A stretch of 64,000 nt of DNA, taken from NCBI GenBank assembly GCA_037013685.1, contig CM072919.1:30673935-30737934 (forward strand). The letters are read 5' to 3'. This DNA is from Acridotheres tristis. Lineage: Eukaryota; Chordata; Aves; Passeriformes; Sturnidae. Position numbers and translations under genes: made by a program. This document shows positions 59,975 to 64,000 of this stretch, in pieces (within the stretch, counting starts at the first letter, position 1; every line of letters begins with the position of its first letter). Below the pieces are notes generated by a model that was given only the letters and a program-made list of their open reading frames with translations, did not search any database and was not told the DNA's origin.

Positions 59975-61400
59975 TGTTAGTTAGGGGATTAACCCTTGGA
60001 CTGGCAGTAATAAAGCATACAGCAACGTGGTCATCTTTCAAGATAGGAAAGAGACAATTTATTGTAACACTACACTCCTTAAATACACTCCAAACACAAC
60101 TCAAGAACAGAACACAGCCCATTGGTCAGGGCCAGCAACACCTCCTGTAAGATGTTCTTACCATAAATAATACAATTTCTCATGGTACATATTCTGTAAA
60201 TAATAGCAGGTGCATCTTTGTTTGAAATTCTTTCCCCTCTGTTTTTCTCCAAGCTTATGAGAAAACCTGTACTTCTCAGGCAGTCCATGGGAAAGCTCCC
60301 AGACTTTGTATCAACAAGTCCCCTCTCTTTACTTAAAAGAAAAAAGAGAAAAAGAGAAGTGTTTGTGATCCCATGCCGGGCACTTGCAAGGGAGAGCAAA
60401 CACAGTTCTAGAGACCTGAGGATACCCTGATGTCTTGGTTTGAAAAGACAGGTATGGTTTAAGGAAAGGCAAGAGGCCCTTTTCTGCAATGCAGAGTGCA
60501 ACCCCCCTCCCTTTTAATTATTTTAGGTCCAAATCAGACACTTTCAGGCAGGAGATATGGGGATGTGAATAACAGTTCTTTACTGGTATTTAACAAGGCA
60601 GAAAACAACAACAGCTATGAAAATTGGCAACAGAACAGAACAGTCTGGCTCCGCTCCAGTCCCTTTTGGCCGCAGGCCGTCTCCCTGTGCTCAGTTACCG
60701 GTGCTGTGGGGGCAGGGCGGGTCCCGCGCAGTTGCAGAGGGTTGGAGTGATGGCGGCGGAGGCCCAGGGGTGAGCGGGGATGGGAAAAGTGACTCCCCCC
60801 TCTCACGGTGTCGGTCGTGGTGCTCCGCAGAGTGTCCGGAGATAGTAGGGTGAGATGGGAGAGCAGCAGAGCGATTTTCAAAGGCGGGGAGCGTGGATCT
60901 CAGCACTGAGATGTCAGGGGGAGATGCCAGAGCGAAGCACGGGGCGTCCTGTCCCTCTACGAGCCCAGCGAGAGAGCGTCCCCACCCCAGACCCCTCTCC
61001 CACCTTTCCTTTTCCGGTCCCCCCCCTCCTCCTCCTCCACCCACCCCCCTACGAGAGAACATTATCTATGTTTTAAGGTGTAGCCACAACTACTTAACAT
61101 AACAATGGGAGGAATTCACAGAAAGAAAAGGGGAATAATCCAACCCCTAACACCTGAGCACCCAAGAAATTTGTGTACCTGTTAGTCTTCCTTACGAGAG
61201 GCTGTAGAATACTATTTTTAATACAATAATAAAATCTACTATAGCTAATATAATAATAAAAACGACCATAAAAGCAAAATCTCTTAACCAAAATATCTTA
61301 CCATACCTAAGCTAATACAATAAGAATAACTACCATAAAACCACTAAAACCTTTGAGCAGCCCAAGAAAATTCAGACTGCTCCTTTCCCTGGCTGTCCAG
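59975..61400 (-). mobile_element. LTR-like element, antisense, split by a younger LTR
   Basis: On + it begins TGTTAGTTAGGGGATTAACC, then CAGTAATAAAGCATACAGC, ACAATTTATTGTAAC, CAGCCCATTGGTCAGGG, CACCTCCTGTAAGATGTTC. I associate this order with a songbird LTR in reverse. It is interrupted at 60430 by the solo LTR described next. The sequence after 61157 (GCACCCAAGAAATTTG..., an ATAATA-rich stretch, TGGCTGTCCAGTATGCCACA) is probably its continuation. No target duplication was found for this outer element and its right end is a guess. Confidence 0.45.
60426..61157 (-). mobile_element. Solo ERV LTR, family A copy 2 (722 bp), with CCTGA target duplication, nested
   Basis: The LTR is 60431-61152. 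On + it begins TGTCTTGGTTTGAAAAGACA and ends CCAACCCCTAACA. It is flanked by CCTGA at 60426-60430 and 61153-61157. It shares start, internal blocks and end with the copy at 45318-46051, but is more GC-rich in the middle and keeps its flanking duplication, so it is probably younger. It lies inside another LTR-like sequence. Open frames across 60615-61102 on both strands are GC-driven and not genes. Confidence 0.87.
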
Positions 61401-61429
61401 TATGCCACAGTTTCCTTCTGATTAAAATA

Positions 61430-62560
61430 AGTAAAAATTAACAGAATTATTTAGGCTAGAAAAGACACGTCCTACCAAGTCCTACCATCACTAACCCAGC
61501 ACTGTCAAGTCCACCACTGAGCCATGTCCCCAGGTCCTGTATCTAAATATCTTGAAATTACCCCCAGGAATGGTGACTCTACCACATCCCTGTGCAGCTG
61601 TTCTGGGGCTCAATACTTTCAGTGAAGAAATTTTTCTTACTAGCCAATGTAAACCCCCCCTGGCACAACATGAGGGCATTTCTTCTTGTCTTGTCACTTG
61701 TTACCTGGGAGAAGACACCAAAACCCACTGGTTACAAGCTCCTTTCAGGCATATGTAGAGAGTGACAAGGTTCCATCTGATCATTCTTTTCTCCAAGCCG
61801 AGCTCCACCAGCTCCCTCAGCTGCTTCTCATCAGACTTGTGTTCCAATATCTTCACCAGCTCCATTTCTCTTCTCTGGACTCACTTCAGCACCTCAATGT
61901 CTTTCTTGTAGTGAAGAGCCCAGGATTCAAGGTGTAGCCTCACCTGTCCTGAGTACAAAGGAGACAGTCACTGCCTGGTTCTGCTGGCCACACTATTGCT
62001 GATTGAAGTCAGGATGCCACTGACCTTCTTGTCCATCTGCGCACAGCTTGCTCATGTTGAGATGCTGTCAGCCAGCATCTCCAAGTTCTTTTCTACTGGG
62101 CAGCTTTCCAGTCACTCTGTCAGCCTGTAGGTCTGCATGGGGTTTTTGTGCCCAAAGTGAAGCACCCAGCACTTGGTCTTGTTTAATCTCATGCCAATGG
62201 TGTTGGCCAGTCAACTCAGTCTAGGTCCCTCTGCAGAACTTTCCTGCCTTCCTGCAGATCAACACTCCTATCCAACTTGGTGTAATTCACAAACTGTATG
62301 AGGGTGTATTTGATCCCCTCAACCAGATTATTCATAAAGACTTTAAAGACACTTGGTCCCAATACTGAGCCCTTGGGAACAGCACTTGTGGCCAAGTGGT
62401 GACTAGATGAAACTCCATTTTCCACTACACTTTGGGCCTGGCCATCCAGGAGGTGTTTAAATGAGTGAACAGGACACTGGTCTCCTTAGCTTCAGTTCTA
62501 TAACTATCTCTCCCAGAACCTGTGCTTTCATCCAACTTTCCTGTTCTGCCTCCACAGAAG
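61430..62560 (-). mobile_element. CR1 LINE 3' part, antisense, inactive
   Basis: The + strand reads as a reversed CR1: AAGTCCACCACTGAGCCATG, CCCCAGGAATGGTGACTC, AGCTCCCTCAGCTGCTTCTC, AGGTCCCTCTGCAGAACTTTC. On the minus strand at 62216-62425 the RT core reads V-P-K-G-S-V-L-G-P and further on F-V-N-Y-T-K-L, where an active element has F-A-D-D-T-K-L, so both catalytic Asp residues are lost. The copy is more diverged than the one at 57058. Confidence 0.87.
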
Positions 62561-64000
62561 GCATCTTTCCACACCATTTTCTTGTACTCTGTTTTCCCTA
62601 AGACCCTTTTTTTCTGTACTGCAAATTTACTTAGCATGAGTCCCATGTGTCCACCATGTAATGGGTATATCATGGATCAAAAGCAAACATGTATAATGGT
62701 CCTGGCTTGAAAATAATCTGGTAATAATATATATTTTAAAAAATCGAATGTGAAAACCAAACAGATTTTCCTCCATTCATGATGACAGGAATTTTTTCTG
62801 TTGGCAGGAAGAGAAAATGTTCTTGAAGCAAACTGCTAGCAAAAATTAAATATAAGTACTTGGAATTACAATACCAGAGTGTTCAAAAAATTGTTTGCAG
62901 GTAGTCTCCTAAAGTTTCTACTTCTGATAACCAAAATAGTTCCTAGAGCTTTGATTTGACAAAATTAATATTGTTTCCCTTCTGCTATGTGCCAGGCAAG
63001 CACATATAGAGGTTCTTCAATTTTTGTTTTCATTTAATTTTTATAATACTGCTGCTTGGGCAAGGTCCTTTTAAATCCCTTGAGTACCAGTTATATGATA
63101 GCACTTCTGCCTCACATAGCACAGCATCCTGAGTGAGAGCTGATGGCACTTTGCTTTAATTATGAACATGGTTATCTGAATACAGAATATATTTATCTCT
63201 GCTGTCACTCTGAAATTTTCTTTGACCTACATGGTTTCCAAGCTGCCTGTCTTGCACAATTTATCGAGTGAACAGCTGAGCTTTAGGATGGCTTTTCTCT
63301 TTCAAAGTGAAGGAAAACCTGAGTAGGCTTATCATACGCTCTGCTCAGTAGAGGCCATATGCTTAGTTTTTCTGGCACTATGTAGCAGTAAGTTGATTAG
63401 ATTTATGAAATATATTTGATGAAAACATAAATATGGTAGTTTCATAATGTCTTGATATGTTAGTTGGTCTTGCTGAAGACTGAAAGTAGAATATACTTCT
63501 ATTTGGGTTTTTCTAACAAAAACTGCAAAAATGCCAAGAAAAGCATGGCATCTTTTTGGTGATCTAACAAAGCAGCAGTTGAAAATGGTAGCTAAAGTCA
63601 CTTCCTGAAATCTGTATTTCATTGATTTATGGTGAATTATTAATAAATAATTATATATTTAATTTAAGATTTTGAAATTGAATGGTGCCCATGCTTTTCC
63701 TGCAAAGTATACAGTATCTTAAAACAGACTTTTTATACTTTCTTGGTAGAGAAATCAGAAAATGTGGCACTTAGTTCTGCAAATCAATACTTGTTAGTTT
63801 ACCACAGAGTCTGGCTTACTGCACTGTTAGCTGATGGTGAAAATTAGAGTAGACTTAGAACATGCTTAAAATCATTATTGTTGCAACTTTTATCCTTTGT
63901 CTAGAACAGAGGTACAATCCTATGCATTTATTTAAGTCATTTGAGTATTGTATTAATAAACATAAGGAAAGTAAAATACACACAAATACATATGCATATC
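62561..64000 (+). other. ADGRV1: ADGRV1 intron continued to window edge
   Basis: AT-rich sequence with no recognised repeat, RNA gene or receptor exon up to the end of the window. Confidence 0.65.

Noticed and set aside
60615..61102. Several frames on both strands in GC-rich sequence, CpG-island-like
   Set aside because: This is the middle of a solo LTR with target duplications, not a promoter or exon of a host gene.
1..64000. CRISPR arrays, tRNA or rRNA genes, bacterial operons, or a novel defence-type system
   Set aside because: No regularly spaced repeats, cloverleaf genes or compact gene clusters were seen; the window is an intron-rich vertebrate gene with ordinary avian repeats.

Overview
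The window is vertebrate nuclear DNA, almost certainly from a bird. It carries no bacterial-style operons. It carries multi-exon coding sequence with GT-AG introns, several CR1 LINE copies, and endogenous-retrovirus LTRs of types common in bird genomes. Two LTR families resemble ones I know from songbirds, so a passerine is plausible, but that is inference.

One gene explains the coding content: ADGRV1 (VLGR1/GPR98/MASS1), the very large adhesion GPCR of stereocilia ankle links and the periciliary Usher type 2 complex. It lies on the + strand. Nineteen consecutive internal exons are visible between 451 and 33545. Their splice phases agree at every junction, so they join into one open frame of about 1,503 codons (4,510 nt). 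In order they encode the tail of one Calx-beta repeat, nine further Calx-beta repeats (the last of the array), the GAIN domain, the GPS autoproteolysis site with its tethered agonist, and TM1-TM2. Earlier exons lie left of the window. TM3-TM7 and the cytoplasmic PDZ-binding tail must lie to the right, because none was found in the last 30.4 kb.

Layout: 1-450 is the end of an upstream intron. 451-15480 holds twelve exons in short introns, with an LTR-type element at 3233-4250 and a CR1 scrap near 12.5 kb. 15481-24480 is two larger introns around one exon; these contain an old ERV LTR (about 16975-18098), a 2.2 kb CR1 (19360-21520) and a solo LTR with intact GATAT target duplications (21822-22439). 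24481-28801 holds the GAIN/GPS exons. 28802-33444 is an intron with an internally deleted antisense CR1 that keeps parts of an esterase-like ORF1 and the endonuclease region. 33445-33545 is the TM1-TM2 exon. 33546-64000 is one continuing intron with microsatellites, LTR fragments, two longer CR1 copies and a nested LTR pair (a solo LTR at 60431-61152 with CCTGA duplications, inside an older LTR-like sequence).

No tRNA, rRNA, CRISPR or second host gene was found. The notable points are a short linker between two Calx-beta repeats where mammals have a long Thr-rich insert, the non-canonical but conserved-type H-M-S GPS site, a possible in-frame terminal exon just after the TM1-TM2 exon, a perfect 15-bp hairpin, and the mainly antisense orientation of the LTRs relative to ADGRV1. 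Identifications come from reading the translations and from memory of the families; no database search was run.
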